NCBI RefSeq assembly: GCF_023380225.1
Contig: NZ_CP093362.1
Span: 186,001-250,000, forward strand
Length of the DNA stretch: 64,000 nucleotides
Direction: 5' to 3'
Source of the DNA: Apilactobacillus apisilvae
Lineage (GTDB): Bacteria > Bacillota > Bacilli > Lactobacillales > Lactobacillaceae
Each line of letters starts with the position of its first letter. Positions within the stretch are counted from its first letter, which is position 1. Made by a program: the position numbers and the translations under genes. This document shows positions 50,734 to 59,736 of the stretch, piece by piece. The notes under the pieces were generated by a model that saw only the letters and a program-made list of their open reading frames with translations, made no database searches and had not been told where the DNA came from.

Positions 50734-51054
50734 TCATTGTTCATTTATTTTTTTCAACATAGATTCTGCAATTGCCCATCTTCTGGCTTTTTTACGAAGT
50801 TCCATATTAGTAATCTTATTTACAGTCATTTTTTCAAATGCAGCACTATAATCAATTGAAACCGTGTCTGCAGGAATCTTAATCGGTTCTAACATTCTAG
50901 TTTTGAAAGCTTTTTTAGAATCTTCCATTGCATCTTTGATTGATTCCATAGTTTCATCGTAGTTATGTGAAATTAAACTTTTAGCAAAATTTAATTCTGA
51001 TCCTTTGTATGAACTATAAATGAACATTACTAAGTTAAGTGTTTTTTCTTTCAT
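50734..51054 (-). CDS. Hypothetical protein, 106 residues
   Basis: I do not recognise this protein. It is mostly helical and soluble, opening MKEKTLNLVMFIYSSYKGSELNFAKSL, with repeated acidic-basic helices (ETMESIKDAMEDSKKAFKTRM) and a basic C-terminal helix MELRKKARRWAIAESMLKK. A ribosome binding site AAGAAGATG lies before the ATG. Its stop is next to the terminator arm that holds IS3 element C. Codon use resembles its neighbours, so it is likely a real gene of the lineage. Confidence 0.7.
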   Translation of the reverse strand: MKEKTLNLVMFIYSSYKGSELNFAKSLISHNYDETMESIKDAMEDSKKAFKTRMLEPIKIPADTVSIDYSAAFEKMTVNKITNMELRKKARRWAIAESMLKKINEQ

Positions 51055-51204
51055 TTTTTACATCTTCTTTCAAAAAAATTTACTTATTAGTTAAATTATA
51101 GCTTAAATATTGGTATATTTGCAATTTATAAATAGTTATTATTACTATTGGAGCATATAATTTTGTTACTATTAATTATATCAGTAATAAGGAGGAACTT
51201 TTTT

Positions 51205-53463
51205 ATGTTAGATAGAGACTTTATAGATGTTAAAGATGCTTATCAAAATAATTTAAAAAATTTAGACATTAAAATTCGAAAACATAAAATTACAGTTTTT
51301 ACGGGATTATCAGGTTCTGGTAAATCTTCATTGGTATTTGATACAATTGCCGCTGAATCTAGAAGGGAACTTAACGAAACATTTCCTAGTTTTACTCAAC
51401 AATATTTACCTAAATATGGGGTGCCTGATGTTGGACAGATTAATAATTTACCAGTTGCAATAGTTATTCAACAAAAAAAGGTGGGTAAAAATCCTAGATC
51501 AACTTTAGCAACATACACTGGCATCTATTCTTTGATTCGTTTGTTATTTGCCAGGGATGGTGAACCCTGGGTTGGATATTCTGATACATTTTCTTTTAAT
51601 TTACCGCAAGGAATGTGTGATAAATGTAACGGTCTTGGTTATATCGATAATATTAATCCTGATAAAATCATTGACTACAATAAGTCATTAAATGAAGGAG
51701 CAATTACTTTTACTAGTTTTGGTCCTGGAACATGGCGTTGGAATCGTTATGGACATACGGGTCTTTTTAATAATGATAAAAAAATTAAAGATTATGATGA
51801 ACATGAATTATATATGTTACTTTATGCACCACAACAACATTTAAAAAATGCACCTAAAATATGGCGTAGTTCAATTCTTTACGAAGGTGTTGTTCCCCGT
51901 ATTAAGCGTTCAATTATTGAAAGTAGAGAAGGACAACACCATAAAAAGGCAATTGCAGAAATTGTTAATCGCACTGTTTGCGATAAATGTGGTGGTAGTA
52001 AATTAAGACCAGAAGTTCTAAAATGTAAAATTAATAATTATAATATTGCCGATATTTTAAAAATGGACTTAATTCACGTGGTTAAATTTTTATCTGAAAT
52101 AAAGACACCACTGGTTCAAAATTTACTAAGAGAATTAACAACCAAGATCAATTCGCTGATTGATTTAGGACTAGGTTATTTAACTTTAGATAGGAGTACT
52201 GATACTTTATCTGGTGGTGAAACTCAAAGAATTAAAATTGCCAAATATATGAATAGTTCTTTATCTGATATGGTTTATATTTTAGATGAACCTAGTGTGG
52301 GTTTACATCCAGTTGACATAAAACTAATTATTAATGCCTTAAAAAAATTAAAAGATAAGGGAAATACTATTCTAGTAGTTGAGCATAATCCAGAGTTGAT
52401 CCCGGTTGCTGATTATGTTGTAGAAATAGGTCCAAAACCTGGTGCTGATGGTGGAAATATAACATTTCAAGGAACTTATAATGATTTGTTAAACAGTGAT
52501 ACACTTACTGGTAAATTAATAAAAGAACCACTTAAATTTAATCAAACCAAATCATTTGATAAGAAACTCTCTTTAAAAAATGTTAATATTCATAATTTAA
52601 AAAATGTTGATGTTCAAATTCCGATGAATGCTGAAACTGTTATTTCTGGAGTTGCTGGATCTGGAAAAAGTTCTTTGATTACAGCAGTAAAAAGTAAGCT
52701 AAAAAATGGTTATATTGATTTATCACAAGATTCAGTCGGAGTAAATATTCGTTCAACCTCAGCTACTTATTTAGACATATTAAATGAAATTAGAAAGATT
52801 TTCGGTAATTCTAACAATGTATCTAGACAACTATTTAGTTACAATGGTAAAGGTAAATGTCCTCTATGTAAGGGGCGCGGCGTTCAAATTACCAATATGT
52901 CTTTTATGGATCCTGTAATTCAAACTTGTGAGAAATGTCATGGAAAAAGATACAGTGATGAAGCTTTGCAATATAAATATAATGGCAAAGACATTAGTGA
53001 AGTTCTATCAATGTCGATTTCAGATGCTATTATTTTTTTCAAAGATCATAAAATTATTTATGATAAATTAATTAATATGCAAAAGGTTGGTTTAGATTAC
53101 TTATCTTTGGGACAATCTTTAGATACTTTATCTGGTGGAGAAGTACAAAGATTAAAATTAGCGGTTCAGTTAAATCAAACTGGAACTGTTTATTTACTAG
53201 ATGAACCTACTGCAGGTTTGCATATGAATGATGTACAAAATATGAATAATTTGTTTGCCGATTTAGTGAAAAAAGGAAATACAGTTATTATTGTAGAACA
53301 TAATTTATCCGTAATTAGTAAGGCTGATTGGATGATTGATGTTGGTCCGAATGCTGGTAGATATGGTGGTGAAATATTATATTGCGGAACTCCAGAAAAT
53401 TCTCTATCTAATCTAAAATCTGTTACCGGTCAAGCAATGGCAAATTATAATAAACTAAGATAA
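51205..53463 (+). CDS. UvrA-like ABC ATPase (short UvrA paralogue)
   Basis: Tandem ABC ATPase of 752 residues, shorter than repair UvrA (about 940). First half: Walker A GLSGSGKSSL (about residue 33), zinc-type CDKCNGLGY and CDKCGGSKL pairs, signature LSGGETQRIKIA and Walker B VYILDEPSVGLH. Second half: GVAGSGKSSL, CPLCKGRG and CEKCHGKRY, LSGGEVQRLKLA and VYLLDEPTAGLH. Such short paralogues are linked to drug tolerance or unknown DNA roles. The ATG behind AAGGAGGA was chosen. The missing length fits loss of the UvrB-binding part, so a role in standard excision repair is doubtful. Confidence 0.9.
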   Translation: MLDRDFIDVKDAYQNNLKNLDIKIRKHKITVFTGLSGSGKSSLVFDTIAAESRRELNETFPSFTQQYLPKYGVPDVGQINNLPVAIVIQQKKVGKNPRSTLATYTGIYSLIRLLFARDGEPWVGYSDTFSFNLPQGMCDKCNGLGYIDNINPDKIIDYNKSLNEGAITFTSFGPGTWRWNRYGHTGLFNNDKKIKDYDEHELYMLLYAPQQHLKNAPKIWRSSILYEGVVPRIKRSIIESREGQHHKKAIAEIVNRTVCDKCGGSKLRPEVLKCKINNYNIADILKMDLIHVVKFLSEIKTPLVQNLLRELTTKINSLIDLGLGYLTLDRSTDTLSGGETQRIKIAKYMNSSLSDMVYILDEPSVGLHPVDIKLIINALKKLKDKGNTILVVEHNPELIPVADYVVEIGPKPGADGGNITFQGTYNDLLNSDTLTGKLIKEPLKFNQTKSFDKKLSLKNVNIHNLKNVDVQIPMNAETVISGVAGSGKSSLITAVKSKLKNGYIDLSQDSVGVNIRSTSATYLDILNEIRKIFGNSNNVSRQLFSYNGKGKCPLCKGRGVQITNMSFMDPVIQTCEKCHGKRYSDEALQYKYNGKDISEVLSMSISDAIIFFKDHKIIYDKLINMQKVGLDYLSLGQSLDTLSGGEVQRLKLAVQLNQTGTVYLLDEPTAGLHMNDVQNMNNLFADLVKKGNTVIIVEHNLSVISKADWMIDVGPNAGRYGGEILYCGTPENSLSNLKSVTGQAMANYNKLR

Positions 53464-53466
53464 AAC

Positions 53467-53502
53467 AAAAGCACTAGAATAAATATTATCTAGTGCTTTT
53501 TA
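53467..53502 (+). terminator. Rho-independent terminator after the UvrA-like gene
   Basis: Stem AAAGCACTAGA / TCTAGTGCTTT with T-run, just before the minus-strand tRNA-Leu; it may also serve that tRNA in the other direction. Confidence 0.88.
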
Positions 53503-53505
53503 TTA

Positions 53506-53589
53506 TGCCCTAAAAGGGATTCGAACCCATACTTGGAAGTCCAAACAACGACCTGAACGTTGCGCGTCTGCCAATTCCGCCATTAGGGC
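53506..53589 (-). tRNA. tRNA-Leu (CAG)
   Basis: Class II tRNA of 84 bases on the minus strand; acceptor GCCCTAA pairs with TTAGGGC. Anticodon CAG in TTCAGGT. The T stem has one T-T mismatch (ATGGG against CCCTT). The region from here to 53836 is an AT-rich spacer of about 250 bases with no gene seen; it should hold the asnB promoter. Confidence 0.92.
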
Positions 53590-53836
53590 ATTTATTTCCA
53601 ATTATATACCTTTTAATACAATTTATTAAGTTAAAATCAAGAATATTATTCTTTACAGACTGCTATATACGTTTATACTTAATAATAGTTTGTGTACTAA
53701 ATATTATTAAACAAGAAATTTTATGATTTGTGGTCTATATGACTGAACTTTTGGTACAATATTATTAGTAACAAATTAAAAATAAAATAACCTATAAAAA
53801 AATTAATTATGTTTAATGAAAAGGGGAAAAATCGAC

Positions 53837-55720
53837 ATGTGTGGATTTTGTGGATATGTAAATCAAAAAGACGTTCCTAGCGATACTATCAGTAAAATGG
53901 CTGATCGAATTAAGCATCGTGGTCCCGATGATGAACAATATTTTCAAGATGAAAATGTATCAATGGGATTTAGAAGATTATCAATTATTGATTTAGCTCA
54001 TGGTGGCCAACCTTTATTTAGTAAAGATCAAAAAAAAGTTTTAACTTTTAATGGTGAAATTTACAACTATAAAGAAATTAGGAAAGAATTACAAGATCAA
54101 GGATACGAATTTGAAACTGATGTTGATTCAGAAGTTTTAATTCGTGGTTATGAAGCTTGGGGTTCTGGATTATTGAAAAAGCTTCGTGGAATGTATGCTT
54201 TTGTTATTTATGACAAAGCTAAAAATGAAGTTTTTGGTGCCCGTGATCATTTTGGTATCAAACCATTATATTATTATGATGATGGGGATGCTTTTATGTA
54301 TGGATCTGAAATAAAATCATTTTTAAGTAATCCAGCGTTTAATAAGCAATTAAATATTAGCTTGTTACCAATCCATTTAAGTTTTGAGTTTATTCCATCA
54401 GAAGAAACTATGTTTAAAAATGTATATAAAGTAATGCCTGGTACATACTTTATTCACCATATTGATAGCAAAAAAACAGAAACTCATCGTTACTATCAAT
54501 TTAATTATGACCACATCGATAATTCACAAAATGTTGAAGAAGATGCTAAAAAGATTGAAGGACTTGTAAAGGATTCTGTTAAAGCACATATGGTTGCTGA
54601 TGTTGAAGTTGGCAGCTTCTTATCTAGTGGTGTAGATTCTAGTTATGTATTAAATGAGGCATCTAAATTAAAACCTATCAAATCATTTTCTTTAGGTTTT
54701 GATAATTCAAAATATAGTGAACTTTCCTGGTCTACTGATTTTGCTAATCAAATTGGTCAAGAAAATACACCAATTAAAATTACTGATGAAGACTACTTTG
54801 ATTTCTTGCCAACAATGATGTATTACATGGATGAACCTCTTTCTAATCCATCTGCTATCCAATTATTCTACTTAGCTAAAGGAACTAGAAAACAAGTTAA
54901 AGTTGCATTATCTGGTGAAGGTGCTGATGAATTCTTTGGTGGATATAACACTTATCTTGAAGCTAAGCCATTTGAAAGATATCAAAAATATGTACCTGGA
55001 TTTATCAGAAATACATTAGCTAAAATGGTTACTAAAATGCCAAGATTCCATGGACGTCGTTTCTTAATTCGTGGAGCTCAACCTCTAAGTGAACGTTATT
55101 ATCGTGTAAATTATGTCTTTAATTATGATGATAGAAATCGTTTATTAAAGGATCAAAGTTTGAATCGAGATTCAGGTGCTTACTCAAAACATATTTTTGA
55201 TGAAGTTAAAGATAAAGACGAAATGACTCAAATGCAATATTTTGATATTAATACTTGGCTTCCATTTGATATTTTGCAAAAGGCTGATCGTATGAGTATG
55301 GCTAATTCATTAGAAGTTAGAACTCCTTTAGTTGATAAAGAGGTTGCTGAATTTGCATCTACTATGCCAATTAAAACTCGTATAAATAATGAGGGAACTA
55401 AGATTTCACTTAGAAAAGCTGCTGAGAATGCATTACCTGAAAAGGTTGCAATGAAAGAAAAACTTGGCTTCCCATCTCCAATTGCTTCATGGATTAGAGA
55501 ACCAAAATTCCATAAACGAATTGTTCGTGCATTTACTTCAGATGTAGCTCAAAAATTCTTTAATACAGATGAATTAATGAGAATCCTAAAAGAACATGAT
55601 GAGGGTAAGTCTAGTATGCAAAAGATTATGACACCTTACTTGTTTATCTTATGGTATGAAGTTTACTTCCCAGAAGATACTGATGCAGATACAATTAACA
55701 AAGTAGAATTACAAGCTTAA
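53837..55720 (+). CDS. asnB: Asparagine synthase (glutamine-hydrolysing) / AsnH-like amidotransferase
   Basis: Protein of 627 residues. The N-terminal class II glutaminase begins MCGFCGYV with catalytic Cys2, which fixes the start behind AAGGGGAAA. FNGEIYNYKEIR and the C-terminal ATP-binding synthetase domain SFLSSGVDSSYVL and SGEGADEFFGGY follow. It could make free asparagine, but here it precedes murE, a D-Asp-type ligase and an aspartate racemase. Amidation of cross-bridge D-Asp, as by AsnH of Lactococcus, is therefore equally likely. The choice between the two is inference. Confidence 0.9.
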   Translation: MCGFCGYVNQKDVPSDTISKMADRIKHRGPDDEQYFQDENVSMGFRRLSIIDLAHGGQPLFSKDQKKVLTFNGEIYNYKEIRKELQDQGYEFETDVDSEVLIRGYEAWGSGLLKKLRGMYAFVIYDKAKNEVFGARDHFGIKPLYYYDDGDAFMYGSEIKSFLSNPAFNKQLNISLLPIHLSFEFIPSEETMFKNVYKVMPGTYFIHHIDSKKTETHRYYQFNYDHIDNSQNVEEDAKKIEGLVKDSVKAHMVADVEVGSFLSSGVDSSYVLNEASKLKPIKSFSLGFDNSKYSELSWSTDFANQIGQENTPIKITDEDYFDFLPTMMYYMDEPLSNPSAIQLFYLAKGTRKQVKVALSGEGADEFFGGYNTYLEAKPFERYQKYVPGFIRNTLAKMVTKMPRFHGRRFLIRGAQPLSERYYRVNYVFNYDDRNRLLKDQSLNRDSGAYSKHIFDEVKDKDEMTQMQYFDINTWLPFDILQKADRMSMANSLEVRTPLVDKEVAEFASTMPIKTRINNEGTKISLRKAAENALPEKVAMKEKLGFPSPIASWIREPKFHKRIVRAFTSDVAQKFFNTDELMRILKEHDEGKSSMQKIMTPYLFILWYEVYFPEDTDADTINKVELQA

Positions 55721-55746
55721 ATTTTGATGTTAGGAAATGAATTTTA

Positions 55747-57288
55747 ATGTCACTTGGAATTAATGAAATAAAAATAATTTTATCTGAACATAACTTATTG
55801 AAAAAAATTGTTATTGGAGATCATGATACCTTTCATGATGTAACTTATGACTCTAGAAATGTTAAAAAAAATGCATTATTCTTCTGCAAGGGAAACTTTA
55901 AAACACAATATTTAAGTATGGCTAAAGATTCAGGAGCGTCTGGATATGTTTCTGAAAAGCAATATGATGAGGGGAATGGATTAACCCAAATTATTGTTAC
56001 TGATGTACAAAAAGCAATGTCTATTATAGGTGCTGCTTTTTATGGCTATCCTGAAAATAATTTATTTATTATTGCTTATACCGGTACTAAAGGTAAAACA
56101 ACATCATCTTATTTTGCTAAAAGCATTTTAGACTATACTACTAATAAAAAAACGGCTTTGTTATCAACAATTGATACTATTTTAGGAAATCAATCTGATC
56201 AAAAATTTAAATCTCATTTAACAACTCCTGAATCTTTAGATATTTTCAAATATATGAAAACAGCTGTTGATAATGGGATGACTCATATGGTGATGGAAGT
56301 ATCTTCCCAAGCATATAAAAAAAATCGGGTTTATGGATTAAAATATAATATTGGATTATTTTTAAATATATCCCCTGATCATATTGGACCAAATGAACAT
56401 CCAACTTTTGCTGACTATCTACATTGTAAGGAGCAGTTGTTAGTTAATTCAGATACTTGTATTATTAATGCAGATACTGACCACTTTTCAGATGTTTATA
56501 ATGCGGCAAAAGCAACGACTGAACCTGAAAATATTTATCTTTTTAGTGACCATGACAAAAAGTTATTGGATAATCGTCACCCAGACTTTATCTTTGATAG
56601 TGTTGCTGACACGATTAATGATAATAAAATAAAATTATTACCAAATAATGAAAAAGTTGCAAAAATGAATTTATCAGGTGAATATCGAATTGCAGTTGCA
56701 GGAGACTACAATGAATCAAATGCAACATCAGCTATAATTGCTACTGCGTTAGCTGGAGCTGATGCTCAAGATGTCAAAAATGGTCTAGAAAAAGTTTTCG
56801 TTCCTGGTAGAATGGAATCTTATAATGCAAACCAAAACGGTTTCGTTTATGTTGATTATGCCCATAACTATGCAAGCATGCATGCCTTGCTAAGCTTTTT
56901 GAAAAAGGGTAATCCAAATGGAAAAGTCATTGTAGTTGTAGGAAGTCCTGGAAATAAGGGCGAGGACCGTAGGAAAGGTTTTGGGATGGCACTAACTGAA
57001 AATGCTGATGAGGCATTTCTTACTACCGATGATCCTGCCTTTGAAAATCCTGAGGATATTATTGAAGAAATTGATTCATACATCGATCACAGTAAAGTTG
57101 ATGTGCATGTCCAATTAGATCGTCGGATGGCAATTAAGCAAGCAATTTTGTCAGGAAATAGCAATTCCATTATAGTGATAGCTGGTAAGGGACGCGATCC
57201 TTACCAAAAAATCAACGGTGTTGATACTCCTTACGAAACTGACTCCGTTGTAGTTAAAAATGTTTTGAAAGGGTTAGAAAATGAGTAA
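55747..57288 (+). CDS. murE: UDP-MurNAc-tripeptide synthetase MurE, probably L-lysine adding
   Basis: Cytoplasmic Mur ligase of 513 residues that adds the third amino acid to UDP-MurNAc-dipeptide. The P-loop TGTKGKTTSSYF (about residue 115), the TTPESLDIF region, VMEVSSQAYK and NISPDHIGPNEHP are clear. The mDAP-type DNPR motif is replaced by TTDDPAFENP, which fits L-Lys rather than mDAP. AGGAAATG precedes the ATG. It overlaps the following ligase by 8 bases. Confidence 0.93.
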   Translation: MSLGINEIKIILSEHNLLKKIVIGDHDTFHDVTYDSRNVKKNALFFCKGNFKTQYLSMAKDSGASGYVSEKQYDEGNGLTQIIVTDVQKAMSIIGAAFYGYPENNLFIIAYTGTKGKTTSSYFAKSILDYTTNKKTALLSTIDTILGNQSDQKFKSHLTTPESLDIFKYMKTAVDNGMTHMVMEVSSQAYKKNRVYGLKYNIGLFLNISPDHIGPNEHPTFADYLHCKEQLLVNSDTCIINADTDHFSDVYNAAKATTEPENIYLFSDHDKKLLDNRHPDFIFDSVADTINDNKIKLLPNNEKVAKMNLSGEYRIAVAGDYNESNATSAIIATALAGADAQDVKNGLEKVFVPGRMESYNANQNGFVYVDYAHNYASMHALLSFLKKGNPNGKVIVVVGSPGNKGEDRRKGFGMALTENADEAFLTTDDPAFENPEDIIEEIDSYIDHSKVDVHVQLDRRMAIKQAILSGNSNSIIVIAGKGRDPYQKINGVDTPYETDSVVVKNVLKGLENE

Positions 57289-58531
57289 TAATACATCTGA
57301 TTTTACAGTAGTACTTTTAGGTAGTGATTTTAATGCTTATGGGATGGCCAGATCTCTCTATGAAAAATATGGTCAACCAGTTAAAGCATATGCTGAAAAA
57401 GCATTAGCACCTACCAGATATACTAAAATTGTTGATTTATCTTTAATTGATGGTTTTAGTGAAGATCCAAAATGGATTGAAGAAATGCTTAAATTAAAGC
57501 AAGAATATGCTAAACATCCAGAACCAGTTATTTTGATTGGTTGTGGTGATGGTTATGCTGAGTTAATATCGAAGCATAAAGATGAATTGAATGATATTTT
57601 TGTTTGTCCATATGTTGACTACACATTAATTAAGAAACTAAATAGTAAAGAAAACTTTTATCAAGAATGTGAAAAATACGGTTTACCTTATCCTAAAACA
57701 AAAATTATTAGTAAAAAAGATTACGAAAGTAATGATGATATTGAACAACCTTTTGGTTATCCGGTAGCTTTAAAACCTACTAATAGTGTTGAATGGTTAG
57801 ATATTCATTTTGAAGGTCGTAAAAAAGCCTTTATTATTAAATCTGAAGAGGAATTTAAAGATATTGTTGGTAAAATTTATGATAATGGCTACACATCTGA
57901 TTTGATTTTACAAGACTTTATTCCTGGTGATGATAGTAATATGAGAACTTTAAATGCATATGTTGATAAGCACCATGAAGTCAAAATGATGTGTTTAGGT
58001 CATCCGTTACTAGAAGATCCTTCACCATCTTCAATTGGAAACTATGTAGCCATTTTACCTGAATACAATGAAAAATTATATTCAATGGTTAAAGCCTTTT
58101 TAGAAAAAATTAATTTTACAGGTTATGCTAATTTTGATATGAAATATGATATCAGGGATAATTCGTTTAAATTATTTGAAATCAATTTAAGACAAGGTAG
58201 AAGTAGTTTCTTTGTTAGTTTAAATGGCTACAATCTTGCCGATTGGGCTGTTCAAGATTATGCTTTTGATAGCTTAAAAGATAAAGAAACCGTCTATGCT
58301 AACAAGGATAAATCTAAATACTGGTTATGGCTAGGTGTTGGTAAAGAAGTATTCAAAAAGTATGCCAAGGATAACTCAGATAAAGATTATGCTTTAGAAC
58401 TTATCAATAAAGGACAATTTGGTACGACTTTTTGGTACGATAAAGATCGTAACTTTAAGCGTTGGATGTTAGTAACTTGGATGAAGCATATTTACGCTAA
58501 AAATTTCCAAACATATTTTAAAAATAAATAG
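57281..58531 (+). CDS. ATP-grasp carboxylate-amine ligase, probable D-aspartate ligase
   Basis: ATP-grasp protein of 416 residues. An N-terminal nucleotide-like domain (FTVVLLGSDFNAYGMARSLYEKYG) is followed by the grasp domain with FGYPVALKPTNSVEW, ILQDFIPGDDSNMRTLNAYVD and the Mg-binding FEINLRQGRSS. This pattern is that of the Enterococcus faecium Asl(fm) D-Asp ligase, which attaches D-Asp to the L-Lys side chain of the precursor. It overlaps murE and is followed 11 bases later by an aspartate racemase. The D-Asp assignment comes from family and context. Confidence 0.85.
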   Translation: MSNNTSDFTVVLLGSDFNAYGMARSLYEKYGQPVKAYAEKALAPTRYTKIVDLSLIDGFSEDPKWIEEMLKLKQEYAKHPEPVILIGCGDGYAELISKHKDELNDIFVCPYVDYTLIKKLNSKENFYQECEKYGLPYPKTKIISKKDYESNDDIEQPFGYPVALKPTNSVEWLDIHFEGRKKAFIIKSEEEFKDIVGKIYDNGYTSDLILQDFIPGDDSNMRTLNAYVDKHHEVKMMCLGHPLLEDPSPSSIGNYVAILPEYNEKLYSMVKAFLEKINFTGYANFDMKYDIRDNSFKLFEINLRQGRSSFFVSLNGYNLADWAVQDYAFDSLKDKETVYANKDKSKYWLWLGVGKEVFKKYAKDNSDKDYALELINKGQFGTTFWYDKDRNFKRWMLVTWMKHIYAKNFQTYFKNK

Positions 58532-58542
58532 GATATGATTTT

Positions 58543-59253
58543 ATGAGAAAGTTTTTTTCGATTATTGGCGGAATGGGGACTGAAGCAACTGAAAGTTACA
58601 TTCATGTTTTGAATCAAAGAACACCAGCTCATTCTGATCAAGAATATTTAAATTATATATTAGTAAATCATTCAACAATACCTGATCGAACTGAATATAT
58701 TTTAGATAATTCAAAACCTAATCCATTGATACCTTTGCTGGAAGATATTAAGCAACAAAGTCAGCTCAATCCGGAATTCTTTGTAATTCCTTGTAATACT
58801 GCTCACTATTTCTACAATCAGTTACAAGCTGCTACTAATATTCCCATTTTACACATGCCTAAAGAAGCAGTGAAAGAAATTAGTAATGTTTATCCTAATG
58901 CAAAAAAAGTAGGATTGATAGCAACTCGTGGTACTATTTATGATGGTATTTATGATGTGGAAATCAATAAAAGTAATTATGATTTGGTAAAACCAACCAA
59001 GCATATTGAAGATGAAACGATGGAACTGATTTATAAGTATATTAAAGAACAAAATAAAGTAAATGTTAGTTTATATCATCATATCTTGGAAGAAATGGTT
59101 AATGAGCTAAATTGTGATGTTGTTATACTTGGATGTACTGAACTTTCAGTTGCTCAAGAAAGGGCTGCTGATCATAACTATCCAGTAATAGATGCTCAAT
59201 CAGTATTAGTTGATCGGACTATTGATAATGCTTTAAACAATCGTAAATTATAA
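58543..59253 (+). CDS. Aspartate racemase
   Basis: Asp/Glu racemase of 236 residues with the two catalytic cysteines in VIPCNTAHYF (about residue 85) and VILGCTELSVA (about residue 195). The opening FFSIIGGMGTEATESYI is typical of aspartate rather than glutamate racemases. AGGATATGA precedes the ATG. As last gene of the asnB-murE-ligase operon it would supply D-Asp to the cross-bridge ligase. A separate MurI is encoded at 8667. Confidence 0.92.
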   Translation: MRKFFSIIGGMGTEATESYIHVLNQRTPAHSDQEYLNYILVNHSTIPDRTEYILDNSKPNPLIPLLEDIKQQSQLNPEFFVIPCNTAHYFYNQLQAATNIPILHMPKEAVKEISNVYPNAKKVGLIATRGTIYDGIYDVEINKSNYDLVKPTKHIEDETMELIYKYIKEQNKVNVSLYHHILEEMVNELNCDVVILGCTELSVAQERAADHNYPVIDAQSVLVDRTIDNALNNRKL

Positions 59254-59294
59254 AAATAGCGATACTTTCAAAATTAAGAAAGTATCGCTATTTT
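59253..59294. terminator. Bidirectional terminator between racemase and DUF1516-type gene
   Basis: Perfect 17-base stem AAAATAGCGATACTTTC / GAAAGTATCGCTATTTT with an eight-base loop. It overlaps the stop codons of both convergent genes. Not occupied by an IS. Confidence 0.93.
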
Positions 59295-59629
59295 AATACA
59301 ATGATTAAATTAAAAATTATTAAAGCTAAAATGCTTATTATTAATAGAGTTACATTGATGTTTTTTAGACTGCTTCGTTGTTTATTAGAATAATTTATTT
59401 CGACCATAATTGACGAACTTACTATTAGTAGGACTGTAATTAATGCTTCAATATTATTATTATGAAAAACTCTAAATGCTAAAATAATGTTGAACATAAA
59501 AAGTAAAATATAAGTTATTCGAGTATAAATTAGCCACTGAATAATTCTCTTAGCCGATAGTCTTGTTAGCCCAATTATGATATTAAGTATGTAGATACCT
59601 AATATTATATATACGATCGATACTAGCAT
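59288..59629 (-). CDS. Small four-helix membrane protein (DUF1516/YisL-like)
   Basis: Protein of 113 residues made of four hydrophobic helices (about residues 1-22, 30-52, 58-78 and 90-112) with few loops. Size and layout match the DUF1516 family (Bacillus YisL), function unknown. AGGAGGCG precedes the ATG. It is a single-gene unit divergent from hicD. Confidence 0.65.
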   Translation of the reverse strand: MLVSIVYIILGIYILNIIIGLTRLSAKRIIQWLIYTRITYILLFMFNIILAFRVFHNNNIEALITVLLIVSSSIMVEINYSNKQRSSLKNINVTLLIISILALIIFNLIIVLK

Positions 59630-59736
59630 AAAATAGCGCCTCCTTTTTTATAATTTTACCATAAGACCTTTGAATTATTGCAGTTTCAAAAAGTTAATGT
59701 TAGTATAATAAAAAAATAAAAAAGAAGTGGTTTGTT

